Source: Thermoanaerobacterium sp. RBIITD (GTDB lineage: Bacteria; Bacillota; Thermoanaerobacteria; Thermoanaerobacterales; Thermoanaerobacteraceae). Taken from it: a stretch of 64,000 nt of DNA. The notes beneath the pieces are model-generated. The model was not told the DNA's origin. It saw only the letters and a program-made list of their open reading frames with translations, and ran no database searches. Location: positions 62,001-126,000 of the forward strand of contig NZ_LT906662.1 of the NCBI RefSeq assembly GCF_900205865.1, written 5' to 3'. Below, in pieces: positions 1 to 9,619 of this stretch (positions are counted from its first letter, which is position 1; each line of letters begins with the position of its first letter). The translations under genes and the position numbers were made by a program.

Positions 1-293
1 CCATCGACTAAATCAGCGATTTCTTGTCCAAACTCACCTTTTAAGTCATCGTATGCAACCGCTGTATCTTCTATAACATCATGAAGAAGCCCACCAGCAA
101 TCGTTGGAAGGTCCAGTTCAAGTTCTGCCAATATATATGCTACTTCTACAGGATGAACAATGTATGGTTCTCCTGAATTTCTATATTGGCCTTCATGGGC
201 TTTTAATGCAAAATTATATGCCCTTACTATTAAGTTAACATCAACATCTGATTTGTTATACTCTTTAATTTTGTCTATAACTTTTTCAATCAT
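1..293 (-). CDS. relA: RelA/SpoT (p)ppGpp synthetase/hydrolase, N-terminal part, cut by window edge
   Basis: Only the first 97 residues are inside the window; the rest continues past position 1. The reading frame gives the N-terminal HD hydrolase region typical of bifunctional RelA/SpoT: a KAHEGQYRNSGEPYIVHP segment followed by LLHDVIEDT, whose HD pair binds the Mn2+ used for ppGpp hydrolysis. The protein makes and breaks the stringent-response alarmone in the cytosol. The ATG at 293 has an AAAGGTGA ribosome site about 9 bases upstream. It follows apt on the same strand with 35 bases between them, the apt-relA order common in Firmicutes. Whether the synthetase half is intact cannot be seen. 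Confidence 0.93.
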   Translation of the reverse strand, partial: MIEKVIDKIKEYNKSDVDVNLIVRAYNFALKAHEGQYRNSGEPYIVHPVEVAYILAELELDLPTIAGGLLHDVIEDTAVAYDDLKGEFGQEIADLVD

Positions 294-328
294 TATAACA
301 TTTCACCTTTAAATGCAATTATACCACA

Positions 329-850
329 TTAAAACTTAATTAATGAAATTATATCATATCCGTCAAGCTTCTTACGACCATCGAGGAATGTTAATTCCGT
401 CAAAAATAAAATGCAATCAACGATACCTCCTAATTCTTCTATTAGTTTTGCAGCAGCAAAAATAGTACCACCTGTTGCAAGTAAATCATCGACTATTACA
501 ACTCTTTTCCCTTTTTTTATAGCATCTTTGTGTATTTCTAATGAATCCATTCCATATTCTAGCTCATACTCATACTTAATTGTTTCCGCAGGAAGTTTTC
601 CTGGCTTTCTTACAGGTATAAAGCCAATTCCCATTTTATAAGCTAATGGTGCTCCAAATAAAAATCCTCTTGCCTCTGGTCCGGCAATCAAATCAACATT
701 TCGTCCTTTTAATGCATCTGCAAGCATATTTACTGAATACGAAAATGCATCTTTGTCCTTTAATACAGGTGTTATATCTTTAAAACCTATCCCTTTCCTT
801 GGAAAATCTGGTATTTCCCTAATTAACGACTTTACATCATCAAGTTTCAT
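329..850 (-). CDS. apt: Adenine phosphoribosyltransferase
   Basis: Salvages adenine by condensing it with PRPP to AMP and pyrophosphate. The 173-residue length is normal. The PRPP-binding signature VVIVDDLLATGGT lies at residues 117-129 and the N-terminal FPRKGIGFKDITP segment is typical of the family. The ATG has AAGGAGG upstream. Its first bases overlap the stop of recJ by 4 bases (ATGA), so the two are probably translationally coupled, and relA follows on the same strand. Confidence 0.96.
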   Translation of the reverse strand: MKLDDVKSLIREIPDFPRKGIGFKDITPVLKDKDAFSYSVNMLADALKGRNVDLIAGPEARGFLFGAPLAYKMGIGFIPVRKPGKLPAETIKYEYELEYGMDSLEIHKDAIKKGKRVVIVDDLLATGGTIFAAAKLIEELGGIVDCILFLTELTFLDGRKKLDGYDIISLIKF

Positions 851-3306
851 GCTGTTTCCTCCTTAAATTTTATTTTTAATATTGTATTAGCAAACTTTAA
901 AAAATTATCTTTAGCAACATATATGCTTTTAAGATTCTCATTTTCTTGTAAGTCTATTTTTTCGTCCATATTATTTCTACCTAACACAAAAATATTATCA
1001 CTTTCTTTAACATTTATCAATCCGGTTTCATTGAGAACTTTTATGCAATATAGCACTTTTACAGTATTAATATTAAATTTGCTATATATTTGATCCTTAA
1101 ATAAAATATCGTTACTGTTTTTACTGATATTTTTATATATTTTGACAAAATCACTCCTTCTCGGCAATATCTCTTTCAAATCTTTAAAATTTGATAACAA
1201 ATCATTATCACCAAAAAGTAAATGGATTTTTACATCTCCATTATTCTGTGCTAATATATTATAAAACATTTTCGCATTAAATGGTATATCATAAAATAAT
1301 ATATTTTTAAACCTATTTATTAAATTAGCATTATTGATGTTCCAAAATATAACTCTTTGTTCATAAATTTCCCCTTGGCTTAATTTATAATCAAAAAAAT
1401 TATTCCTTTTAAGATATTTTAAAAGTTTTTGTAATTGAAATCTTGTGTTTACTATCACCGCTACATCTTCGTCGCTTTTGAAAGTTTTTAGGACATATTC
1501 ATTTTTATCGCTGATTCCCCTCATATCTATCATATTATTACAACATATATCTTTAATTTGTACATCTTGAAGATCCATCATAGTCTTTAAAAGGTTTTTA
1601 AAATATTCGATATTTCTCTCTTTAATCTTTATATCTTTAGCAATTACCTCAATTTGTTCCACATTATTCCATTCATTGATTTTAATATATCCCGCTACAT
1701 CTATGAGATCATTCACTTTTAATTTATTTATTTCGCTTCCCATATCAAACGCTATTATATCATAATCAACACCATCTTTATGCGCGCAAAGTTTTAAATG
1801 TCGATTTCCCTTGACAGTACTTATATTCTTAATAACCAAATTGTCAATACTATAAATCGGAGCAACATTGCCATTGCCAAATGGCTCTAACAGATTAATT
1901 TGTTTAACTGCATCAGCGTTAATTTTTTCATCCTTTATGTGTGACTCTATTTCTATAATCGGTACTAAATCAACATCATTCAGGCAGTCATTTGCATAAT
2001 TATTTATTTTCTCTTTAAACGCTTCTATATTTTCGCTTTTTATAGTTATACCGGCAGCCATCTCGTGGCCACCATATTTAATAAGATATTCACTTGAATA
2101 CTTTAAAGATTCATATATATTGAATCCCTTTATACTTCTTCCTGATCCCTTTCCGATTCCATCTTGGACGCTTATCAGGATAGAAGGTCTCGAATATATT
2201 TCTGTTATCCGTGATGAAACTATTCCTATAATACCAGGATGCCAATTATTACTATATAAAACAATAAATTTTTCTGTACTTAAATCAATATTATTTTCAA
2301 CCTGCATTATCGCTTCATCAAGAATTTTCTTTTCTAATTCTTGCCTTAAAGTATTTTCATTATTTAGGTAATTGGCGATTTTATTTGCTTCATTTTCATC
2401 TTCTGTAGTAAGCAATTTAACACAAGATATTGCACTTTTAAGTCTTCCAGCTGCGTTCAAACGTGGAGCTAATATAAATCCTACATGATGTGTATTAATG
2501 ACCATATTTTCAAGTCCTGATACCTTGATTAGAGCCCGTAAGCCCTTATTTTTTGTTGTAATAAGTCTTTTTAAACCTTCTTTTACGATTATACGATTTT
2601 CACTTGTTAAAGGTACTATGTCAGCAATTGTCCCAATAGAAACTATATCAAGATATTCCAATGCTTCCTCATCGATAAGAGCCGAACATAACTTAAATGC
2701 GACACCAACACCTGAAAGGTCTTTGAATGGGTATTTACTATCTTTAATATGTGGGTTTATTATACATAACGCATTTGGTAAAATATCAGGAACCTGATGA
2801 TGATCTGTTATAATGATATCCATACCATAGCTCTTTGCCATGCTGACTTCTTTAATTGATGTTATACCACAATCTACAGTTATTATGAGATTTGTTCCTG
2901 ATTCATGTATCCTGTTTATTGCATCACTGTTAATACCATAACCCTCCTGCAACCTATCAGGTATGTAAAAATCAACATTTGCTCCTAATTTTTTTAAAGT
3001 TCTATATAATATTGATGTGCTTGTTATTCCATCAACGTCATAATCACCATATATAGTGATTTTATTATTTTTATTAATATGTTCTTTAATAATTAAAACA
3101 GATTCTTTTATACCGTCTAATAAAAATGGATCATACAGCATACTTAAATTTGGATTTAAATATTCATTTATTTTATTTAAATCATCATAACCTCTATTAA
3201 CAATTGTTTTTGCTATAAAATATTTTAAATTAAATCTTTTTCTAACTTCTTCAACAAAATCCTCATTAAGACTTTTTTTTGTCACCCACCTATAAGTCTT
3301 TGTCAT
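847..3306 (-). CDS. recJ: Single-stranded-DNA-specific exonuclease RecJ
   Basis: 5'-3' single-strand DNA exonuclease of recombination and mismatch repair. The 819-residue protein has the DHH phosphoesterase motifs in order: GDYDVDG at 87-93, VDCGITS near 144-150, TDHH at 167-170, then the DHHA1 glycine-histidine motif GGHEMAAG around 415. An OB-like region and a long C-terminal extension of about 250 residues follow; this longer RecJ form is common in clostridia and Bacillus. The ATG follows a GAGGTGG site. It is upstream of apt with a 4-base overlap and downstream of the UbiB-like kinase gene. All metal-binding aspartates I checked are present, so it looks functional. Confidence 0.95.
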   Translation of the reverse strand: MTKTYRWVTKKSLNEDFVEEVRKRFNLKYFIAKTIVNRGYDDLNKINEYLNPNLSMLYDPFLLDGIKESVLIIKEHINKNNKITIYGDYDVDGITSTSILYRTLKKLGANVDFYIPDRLQEGYGINSDAINRIHESGTNLIITVDCGITSIKEVSMAKSYGMDIIITDHHQVPDILPNALCIINPHIKDSKYPFKDLSGVGVAFKLCSALIDEEALEYLDIVSIGTIADIVPLTSENRIIVKEGLKRLITTKNKGLRALIKVSGLENMVINTHHVGFILAPRLNAAGRLKSAISCVKLLTTEDENEANKIANYLNNENTLRQELEKKILDEAIMQVENNIDLSTEKFIVLYSNNWHPGIIGIVSSRITEIYSRPSILISVQDGIGKGSGRSIKGFNIYESLKYSSEYLIKYGGHEMAAGITIKSENIEAFKEKINNYANDCLNDVDLVPIIEIESHIKDEKINADAVKQINLLEPFGNGNVAPIYSIDNLVIKNISTVKGNRHLKLCAHKDGVDYDIIAFDMGSEINKLKVNDLIDVAGYIKINEWNNVEQIEVIAKDIKIKERNIEYFKNLLKTMMDLQDVQIKDICCNNMIDMRGISDKNEYVLKTFKSDEDVAVIVNTRFQLQKLLKYLKRNNFFDYKLSQGEIYEQRVIFWNINNANLINRFKNILFYDIPFNAKMFYNILAQNNGDVKIHLLFGDNDLLSNFKDLKEILPRRSDFVKIYKNISKNSNDILFKDQIYSKFNINTVKVLYCIKVLNETGLINVKESDNIFVLGRNNMDEKIDLQENENLKSIYVAKDNFLKFANTILKIKFKEETA

Positions 3307-3328
3307 TAAACCACCTCACAAATCAGCC

Positions 3329-4999
3329 TCATTTTTTTCTTTTTTCGACAAATATTATATTATAAACAATACTTAAACATAATACAAATGATACAATAAA
3401 ACCCAACAGCCCAATTACATTATATCCATATAACTTATATCCACCATCTGATGACAAAATAAGCGAAGAACCAATTATAAGAGAAGATGCTATAATGCTT
3501 ATGATGATTTTATTTATCATCAAATTTAAGTCATATTTCATTTTTTCAGTTTCTTCAATATTCAGCTTTACCTTAACGTCATCTTTTACTATTTTAGTAA
3601 GGATGCTCTGCAATTTTCTTGGAAACTTCCTAAATTGAAGCGATATTTTATGGAGGTCTTTTAAATTAACTTTTACTGTCTTTGATAAACTAAAATTCTC
3701 TATATAGATCTTATGTATAAAATCCTTTGCTATATCAGAAATACTAAAATCGGGGTCAAGCTCTTTTCCAACACCTTCAATTGTGGCAAGAGATTTTAAT
3801 AGCAGTGTAAACTCAGCAGGCATCATTAATTTGTACTTATAAATTATGGTCATTATCTTTCTAACTGAATCCTCTATATTAATATTTTTTAAAGGTGTAT
3901 TATAAAAATAACTTATTACATTGCTCAAATCATACTTTAAATTTTTAATGTTTGTATCACTTCTTATTGCGTCCATATCAGATAAAATACTTATAACTTC
4001 ATCTGTATCATTATCTGCAAATGCTTTAAAAAGTTCTATTATCATCTCTCGATTTGACTTGTCGATATAACCAACAATACCAAAATCAATATACGAAATC
4101 GTGCCATCATATCTCACAAGTATATTACCTGGATGTGGATCACCATGGAAAAACCCATACTCAAATATTTGCATTAATATTGACATTGCACCATCATATG
4201 CTATTTTTTTTAAGTCATATCCCTTTTCTATCAGTAAATTTTTATTTTTAACACTAATTCCATCTATGTACTCCATTGTAAGTACTTTTTTCGTAGTATA
4301 ATTCCAATATATTTCAGGTATGTATACATAATCCTCATTTATAAAGTTTTCTTTAAATCTAGCAGCATTATTACCTTCAAGGGTATAATCTAATTCATTC
4401 AAAAGAGATGTAGATAATTCATTAACAACATCTACAAAATCAATCGGTGAGTCAGTTAATCGCTCATTTAGGATTCTCGCAATACTTTTAAGAATAGTTA
4501 AATCGCCAACAATTTTATCATATATCCCAGGTCTCTGTACTTTTACAACTACGTCATATCCTTCTATAGTACGAGCTCTATATACTTGTCCGATTGACGC
4601 TGATGCAATAGGTCTATCATCAAACATTTGAAATAACACTGATATTGATGACCCTAATTCATCTTCGATTATCTTTTTTATGATATCAAAATCAACAGGT
4701 GGAACACCGTCCTGCAATTTAGTCAATTCTTCAATAACGTCATGTGGCAATAAATCAGGTCTCGTGCTTAATAATTGACCCATTTTAATGAACGTTGGTC
4801 CCAATTCTTCAAGAGTTATCCTAATTCTCTCTGGAAGAGAAATAGATACATAATTCTTTTTAATAAATATAAATGGTATCCGCTTATTTTTAGATAAAAC
4901 TTCAGCGATAAAACCAAAACCATTTTTAGTAAGCACTTTTAAAATTTCTTTGTACCTAATGATATATTTTTTATTTGACAAAATACTGAGAAATCTCAT
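3329..4999 (-). CDS. ABC1/UbiB (AarF) family atypical kinase, membrane anchored
   Basis: Atypical protein-kinase-like ATPase of the UbiB/ADCK family, 556 residues. Family landmarks are visible: KMGQ at 72-75, the alanine/serine-rich loop ASASIGQVY at 132-140 that replaces the P-loop, the ATP lysine in VVKVQRPG (K153), the catalytic loop HGDPHPGN at 285-292 and the metal-binding DFG at 305-307. Two hydrophobic segments at the C-terminus (about residues 497-550) should anchor it in the membrane. Members elsewhere support ubiquinone or isoprenoid lipid metabolism. This organism type lacks ubiquinone, so the substrate is unknown. The start has a GAGGTG site. It sits between recJ and a phasin-like gene. 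Confidence 0.9.
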   Translation of the reverse strand: MRFLSILSNKKYIIRYKEILKVLTKNGFGFIAEVLSKNKRIPFIFIKKNYVSISLPERIRITLEELGPTFIKMGQLLSTRPDLLPHDVIEELTKLQDGVPPVDFDIIKKIIEDELGSSISVLFQMFDDRPIASASIGQVYRARTIEGYDVVVKVQRPGIYDKIVGDLTILKSIARILNERLTDSPIDFVDVVNELSTSLLNELDYTLEGNNAARFKENFINEDYVYIPEIYWNYTTKKVLTMEYIDGISVKNKNLLIEKGYDLKKIAYDGAMSILMQIFEYGFFHGDPHPGNILVRYDGTISYIDFGIVGYIDKSNREMIIELFKAFADNDTDEVISILSDMDAIRSDTNIKNLKYDLSNVISYFYNTPLKNINIEDSVRKIMTIIYKYKLMMPAEFTLLLKSLATIEGVGKELDPDFSISDIAKDFIHKIYIENFSLSKTVKVNLKDLHKISLQFRKFPRKLQSILTKIVKDDVKVKLNIEETEKMKYDLNLMINKIIISIIASSLIIGSSLILSSDGGYKLYGYNVIGLLGFIVSFVLCLSIVYNIIFVEKRKK

Positions 5000-5065
5000 T
5001 TTTACACCTCAATAAAAATATAGCGGCAATATACCTTGAAAGTATTATGCCACTAATAATGAAAT

Positions 5066-5377
5066 TTACATGTTTTGATTTGTTGAATTTAACTGGTTTA
5101 ATCTGCTCTCAAGTTCTACAACTCTTTGAAGCAATGAATTATACTCATCCTTAGTCACCAAATTAGCTTCTTTGGCAAATTGCTCAACATTTTCGTACGC
5201 CTTGCTTTTAAGCATTTCCTTTTGCTTTTTTACAGAATTCATTGCACTGCTTATAAAATTATTTTTTTCTTCAGCAGTAATTTCTCCTCTTTTTATGAGT
5301 TCCTGAGCTATTTCCTCTATCTTATCCTTTGTTAGTGAAACAGCTCCGAGCCCTGCGAGAAACATCTCTTTAAGCAT
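5066..5377 (-). CDS. Phasin-like (PhaF-type) coiled-coil protein
   Basis: A 103-residue protein resembling the polyhydroxyalkanoate granule-associated (phasin, COG3937) family: an N-terminal hydrophobic MLKEMFLAGLGAVSLTKDK segment, then acidic/basic amphipathic helices and a C-terminal heptad-like stretch LLQRVVELESRLNQLN typical of a coiled coil. I start it at the ATG at 5377 because GGAGGTGAT lies 5-7 bases upstream; a longer frame to 5395 has no such site. It lies just after secF on the same strand. I see no PHA synthase gene here, so a role in granules is unsupported. It may instead be a membrane-associated scaffold. Confidence 0.72.
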   Translation of the reverse strand: MLKEMFLAGLGAVSLTKDKIEEIAQELIKRGEITAEEKNNFISSAMNSVKKQKEMLKSKAYENVEQFAKEANLVTKDEYNSLLQRVVELESRLNQLNSTNQNM

Positions 5378-5391
5378 GTTATCACCTCCAA

Positions 5392-6330
5392 TCATGCCCT
5401 TTGCGGTTTATTACCTGTCTTATTTCCTACTCTATTTTTTCCTTCCTTGTCCTTAAATATAACCCATAATGGACTTGCAATGAATATTGACGAATATGCA
5501 CCACTTGCAATACCTATTAAAAGTGGTAGTGCAAAGCTCTTTATTGACGCTGGTCCAAAGAAGTACATGAGTATAAGCATCAATAAAACTGTCATAACTG
5601 TATTTATAGAACGGGTCATCGTTTCATTAATACTGACATTTGCAATTTCTGCATAACTTGACTTTCTCATTAGTTTTATATTATCTCTAATTCTATCAAA
5701 TATAACTATTGTATCATTTATAGAATAACCAAAGACTGTTAGTATTGCTGCAACAAACGGTGTATTTACGACAATTCTAAGTAATGCATATGCTGCAAGC
5801 ATAATTAATATATCATGTATCAATGCTAAAACTGCTGCAGCACCCATTTCAAAATTGAATCTAAAACCAATATATATGAGCATTAAAGCAGCAGCAACTA
5901 ATGATGCAAAGATTGTTCCCACTTGCATTTCTTTTCCCAGTGCTGCGCCAACATTTTGTGAAGATACTAAGTCTTTGTCAGTTAATTTATATTTTGATTT
6001 TAAATCATCAATAACCTCTGTCCTTGTTTTATCATCAAGGCTTGGTGTTGAAATTGATACATGTGTGTTGTTAGTTCCAATAGCTTTTACTTGTGATTCT
6101 TTCACACCGTGGGACTTCAATAAATTTGTAATCTCAGTGTTTGTACTTGTTGTTACTGTCTTATGCAAATCAAATTCCATAACAGTACCACCTGTAAAAT
6201 CTAGACCCCAGTTAAGACCCATGGTAAACATCGCAATCAATCCAGCTAATATTATTATTCCAGATATTGTAAACCATACTTTTGTTTTACCGATAACATC
6301 AATATTCCATTTAATGTTATTCCATCTCAT
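5392..6330 (-). CDS. secF: Protein translocase subunit SecF
   Basis: Membrane subunit of the SecDF complex, which uses the proton gradient to pull exported proteins out of the SecYEG channel. The 312-residue form starts at the ATG at 6330 behind GGAGGTGA; the upstream 20 codons lack a ribosome site and read back into secD. It has the N-terminal membrane helix, the GLDFTGGTVMEF signature, an extracytoplasmic domain, and C-terminal helices with the conserved FGYSINDTIVIFDRIRDN motif. It follows secD by 13 bases, the usual separate secD-secF pair of Thermoanaerobacterales. Confidence 0.96.
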   Translation of the reverse strand: MRWNNIKWNIDVIGKTKVWFTISGIIILAGLIAMFTMGLNWGLDFTGGTVMEFDLHKTVTTSTNTEITNLLKSHGVKESQVKAIGTNNTHVSISTPSLDDKTRTEVIDDLKSKYKLTDKDLVSSQNVGAALGKEMQVGTIFASLVAAALMLIYIGFRFNFEMGAAAVLALIHDILIMLAAYALLRIVVNTPFVAAILTVFGYSINDTIVIFDRIRDNIKLMRKSSYAEIANVSINETMTRSINTVMTVLLMLILMYFFGPASIKSFALPLLIGIASGAYSSIFIASPLWVIFKDKEGKNRVGNKTGNKPQRA

Positions 6331-6343
6331 GTTTTTCACCTCC

Positions 6344-7585
6344 TTACGCTCCGTACACTTTAATATTTTTTGTAAACTCTGTTTCAACAACTGCTTTTAG
6401 CAAGAACCTAGATACAGTTATAGCAGTAAACATACTTGCAAGAACACCTATTATAAGCGTTAATGCAAAGCCTTTGACAGTACCTGCGCCCATAAAGAAC
6501 AGAACAAACGCTGCGATAAGTGTTGTCAAGTTTGAATCAAATACGGCAACAAATGCCTTTCTAAATCCAGCGTCTAAGGAAGCTCTGATAGATTTACCTG
6601 CTCGCATTTCTTCTTTCATTCTTTCAAATATAATTATGTTAGCATCGACTGCCATACCTATTGACAATAGCATACCGGCAATACCTGGCAAATCAAGCGT
6701 AACATGAAGCAGTGAAAATACAATAAAGTTTATAAGTATATATATTCCGAGTGCAATATCTGCAATAAGACCCGGCAACCTATAGAATGCTATCATAAAT
6801 AAAAGTACTATTATTAAACCATATAAACCTGCCTCTTCACTGGCTTTCAATGCACTTGGTCCAAGTGTTGCACCTACAGAATTATATTCAACCTGTTTTA
6901 ATGTCACAGGTAATGAACCCGCTCTTATGAGATTAGCCAAATTTTTGGCTTCATTGAAATCCTTCATACCTTGTATTACAGCATTTCCATCAGTTATTTC
7001 CGCATCAACACGTGGTGCTGAAATAACTTTATTATCAAGGTAAATAGATATTATTTCATGATTAGGATAATATTTTTTTGTTGCGTCAGCAAATGCCTTC
7101 GTACCCTTGGCGTTAAGTACAAGCGTTACAACAGGTTGTTGAACTCCACTTTGGTCTGTTTGATAAACGGCTTTTGAGTCTTTTACATCTGCACCAGTCA
7201 ATATTACCTTGCCGTCAGGTCCAACAAATTTAAGCTGTGCCGTCTGTCCTAAATACGAGATAACCTGATCTGGATTACTTACATCTGGTATTTCAATACG
7301 TATCCTATTTGATCCTTGTTGAACAATTAGTGGCTGTGCAACACCAAGAGAGTCAACCCTATTTCTTATTATTGCAATCGCCCTTGTCATTGCATCCTGC
7401 GTTACATTTCCTTCCGCCTGCTCTAAAACATACACACCGCCTCTCAAATCAAGACCAAGTCTTATGTTCTTTTGTACAGGAGTAATTGAATAATTGCCTG
7501 CATTAATGCCAAAAAAAGCTATATAGGCTATAATAGCGGCAACAACTATTACAGTTAAAAATTTAGCAATACCTCTTGACTTCAT
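6344..7585 (-). CDS. secD: Protein translocase subunit SecD
   Basis: Partner of SecF in the Sec-dependent export motor, 413 residues. The N-terminal helix is followed by RLGLDLRGGVYVL, then the large extracytoplasmic P1 domain, and five C-terminal membrane helices carrying GMAVDANIIIFERMKEE, which includes the conserved proton-path aspartate region. Two adjacent ATGs exist at 7588 and 7585; I prefer 7585, which puts AAAGGAG six bases upstream. secF follows 13 bases downstream. yajC, the accessory protein that joins this complex, lies about 3 kb upstream in the same gene block. Confidence 0.96.
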   Translation of the reverse strand: MKSRGIAKFLTVIVVAAIIAYIAFFGINAGNYSITPVQKNIRLGLDLRGGVYVLEQAEGNVTQDAMTRAIAIIRNRVDSLGVAQPLIVQQGSNRIRIEIPDVSNPDQVISYLGQTAQLKFVGPDGKVILTGADVKDSKAVYQTDQSGVQQPVVTLVLNAKGTKAFADATKKYYPNHEIISIYLDNKVISAPRVDAEITDGNAVIQGMKDFNEAKNLANLIRAGSLPVTLKQVEYNSVGATLGPSALKASEEAGLYGLIIVLLFMIAFYRLPGLIADIALGIYILINFIVFSLLHVTLDLPGIAGMLLSIGMAVDANIIIFERMKEEMRAGKSIRASLDAGFRKAFVAVFDSNLTTLIAAFVLFFMGAGTVKGFALTLIIGVLASMFTAITVSRFLLKAVVETEFTKNIKVYGA

Positions 7586-7646
7586 CATAATCTCCTTTCT
7601 TTTGTTCACTATTTTTTATTATATTACTTTTATTGTAAACGGTCAA

Positions 7647-8159
7647 TTATATAAATGTCTTGAATTGCAATTTTGCCAATTCCACATAATGCCTATATGA
7701 CAAGTCAAGGCTATTTATCTCATCTTCTGACAGCTTTCTAATAACCTTTGCCGGATTCCCAAATGCCATATGTCCTTCTGGTATAACTTTCCCGCCAGTT
7801 ACGAGTGCACCTGCACCTATTATACAATTGTCTTCGATTACTGCATCATCGAGAATAATAGCTCCCATACCAATAAGAACATTATTTCCAATCTTTGCTG
7901 AATGTATTATGGCATTATGTCCTATCGTACAGTGTTTGCCTATTACACAAGGATGACCTTCTGTAACATGTATTGTGCAGTTATCTTGAATATTTGTTCC
8001 TTCACCAATCGTAATTTCATCGATATCACCTCTTATTACTGCTCCATACCAGATGTTAACATTTTTTTCAATTATTACTTTACCTATTATCTCTGCAGAA
8101 GAAGCTATGAGTGCACCACCATCAATTGCTGGCTGTATTTCTCCAAAGTTCTTTATCAT
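7647..8159 (-). CDS. Gamma-carbonic anhydrase family left-handed beta-helix protein
   Basis: A 170-residue hexapeptide-repeat protein of the gamma-CA/YrdA type. Repeats such as IGEGTNIQDN and IGKHCTIGHNAI form the left-handed beta-helix. The three potential zinc ligands are present: the His in CTIHVTEG and the two in GHNAIIH (spacing H-x4-H), so a metal site is likely. Known members are carbonic anhydrases, or paralogues of uncertain function. The start at 8159 follows AAGGGTGAT and lies inside the 3' end of the maturase gene (38-base overlap), implying translational coupling. Contrast with the beta-helix protein at 39271-39825, which lacks these histidines. Confidence 0.88.
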   Translation of the reverse strand: MIKNFGEIQPAIDGGALIASSAEIIGKVIIEKNVNIWYGAVIRGDIDEITIGEGTNIQDNCTIHVTEGHPCVIGKHCTIGHNAIIHSAKIGNNVLIGMGAIILDDAVIEDNCIIGAGALVTGGKVIPEGHMAFGNPAKVIRKLSEDEINSLDLSYRHYVELAKLQFKTFI

Positions 8160-9525
8160 CTTTATCACCCTTCATTATCTGATATATTTTTATTGCTATA
8201 GCACATTCAAATCTTTTTTTCTGCATTTCACATGCCAGTTTATATGGTTTATTTATATCACCATTGATATTATAATTATTTGCATAACAGCCACCACTAC
8301 AGTAAAATCTTGCCCAACATTCCGAACATTCTTTCCTTTTATATATATCGCTATCTAAAAATAATTTTTGTAATGCGGTATTTACTATACCAGTATTTAA
8401 ATTTCCAAGCTTATATTCATCATTTCCGACAAACTGATGACACGGATATATGTCACCATCAGGAGTTATGGCAACATACTCAAAACCGGCACCACAGCCT
8501 TGAAGTCTTTTTCTTATACATGGTCCATTATCAAGACTTATCTTAAAATGATAAAAAGAAAAAGGCCTTCCTTCGTCTATTCTTTTTATATACTCTTCCG
8601 CTAGCTTATCATATTCTCTTAATATCGTTTCAAGATGATTTTCATTTAAAGCATAATCCGTTTTATCTTTTTCTACTACAGGTTCTACTGAGACTTCATT
8701 AATTCCCATATCTGCTATATGTAATACATCATTCGTAAAATCGAGATTTTGGGCTGTAAAAGTGCCTCTTACATAATACTCTCTATTTCCTCTAATATTA
8801 ACAAACTTTTTGATTTTAGGCGCAATAACGTCATAAGAACCGCTATTGTCAACTCTCTTTCTCATCATATCATTGACTTCTTTTCTCCCGTCCAAACTTA
8901 AAACAACATTTGAAAAATTCTCATTTAAATATTTAATTTTGTCATCATCAAGCAAAACTCCATTTGTAGTAATTGTATATTTAATAGTTTTGCCAAATTG
9001 CGCTGATTGTTTTCTACCATAGTCGACTAATTTTTTAATAACATCGAAATTCATTAAGGGTTCTCCACCAAAGAAATCTACTTCAACAACTTTCCGATTT
9101 CCCGAGCCTTTTATAAGAAAATCAATTGCTTTTTTTCCAACATCATATGACATAAGTTTCCTTCCGCCTTTAAAATCGCCAGTGGATGCAAAGCAATATC
9201 TACATCTTAAATTGCAGTCATGCGCAACATTAAGGCACAATGCTTTTATTACAGAGTTTGTCCTATTTATAGCTAAATTTCTATACTTGTCTTCAGTAAA
9301 TAAAAGACCTTGTTTTTTAAGAGCACTTATTTCATTATATGCATCTATTATATCTTCTTCTGAAAATTTATATCTCAATAAATTAACTATATCGTCAAGT
9401 TTATTTTTCTCAAAATAATCAAGAATTTCGTATGTTATATCGTCAACAACATGTATCGCTCCGCTGACAGGATCTAATACAATTAACATATTTAATTGTC
9501 TAAATTTATGTATAGAATTGTTCAT
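8122..9525 (-). CDS. scfB: SCIFF radical SAM maturase (thioether-forming peptide maturase)
   Basis: Radical SAM enzyme that installs cysteine-derived thioether crosslinks in the six-cysteine SCIFF peptide encoded just upstream. The 467-residue protein has an N-terminal peptide-recognition (RRE-like) region, the radical SAM cluster motif CNLRCRYC (Cys 104, 108, 111), a GGEPL motif for SAM contact, and a C-terminal SPASM region with cysteines in CIRKRLQGCGAG, YPCHQF and CSECWARFYCSGGC for auxiliary iron-sulfur clusters. The peptide gene lies 94 bases upstream with a strong hairpin between them. The AAGGAAT site sits about 11 bases before the ATG. Every cluster-binding cysteine group I looked for is present. 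Confidence 0.95.
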   Translation of the reverse strand: MNNSIHKFRQLNMLIVLDPVSGAIHVVDDITYEILDYFEKNKLDDIVNLLRYKFSEEDIIDAYNEISALKKQGLLFTEDKYRNLAINRTNSVIKALCLNVAHDCNLRCRYCFASTGDFKGGRKLMSYDVGKKAIDFLIKGSGNRKVVEVDFFGGEPLMNFDVIKKLVDYGRKQSAQFGKTIKYTITTNGVLLDDDKIKYLNENFSNVVLSLDGRKEVNDMMRKRVDNSGSYDVIAPKIKKFVNIRGNREYYVRGTFTAQNLDFTNDVLHIADMGINEVSVEPVVEKDKTDYALNENHLETILREYDKLAEEYIKRIDEGRPFSFYHFKISLDNGPCIRKRLQGCGAGFEYVAITPDGDIYPCHQFVGNDEYKLGNLNTGIVNTALQKLFLDSDIYKRKECSECWARFYCSGGCYANNYNINGDINKPYKLACEMQKKRFECAIAIKIYQIMKGDKDDKELWRNTASN

Positions 9526-9572
9526 TTCAACAGCATTCCTTTCATTTTCTCACTCAATTTTTTACGTCATTT

Positions 9573-9609
9573 TAAATGGCAGTAATACTTTTGTTATTAC
9601 TGCCATTTA
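9573..9609 (-). promoter_or_regulatory. Perfect 15-bp inverted repeat between SCIFF peptide and maturase genes
   Basis: Bases 9573-9587 and 9595-9609 are exact reverse complements with a 7-base loop, beginning 10 bases after the scfA stop. In the direction of transcription the stem is followed by AAAATGACG rather than a run of T, so it is not a textbook terminator. It could be an attenuator or an mRNA-stabilising 3' structure that keeps peptide mRNA more abundant than maturase mRNA. The structure is seen directly; the role is inference. Confidence 0.75.
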
Positions 9610-9619
9610 CCTATGTAAA

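Noticed and set aside
5855-6400. 181-codon open frame on the plus strand across secF and the end of secD
   Set aside because: It runs antisense to two certain genes and has no recognisable protein features.
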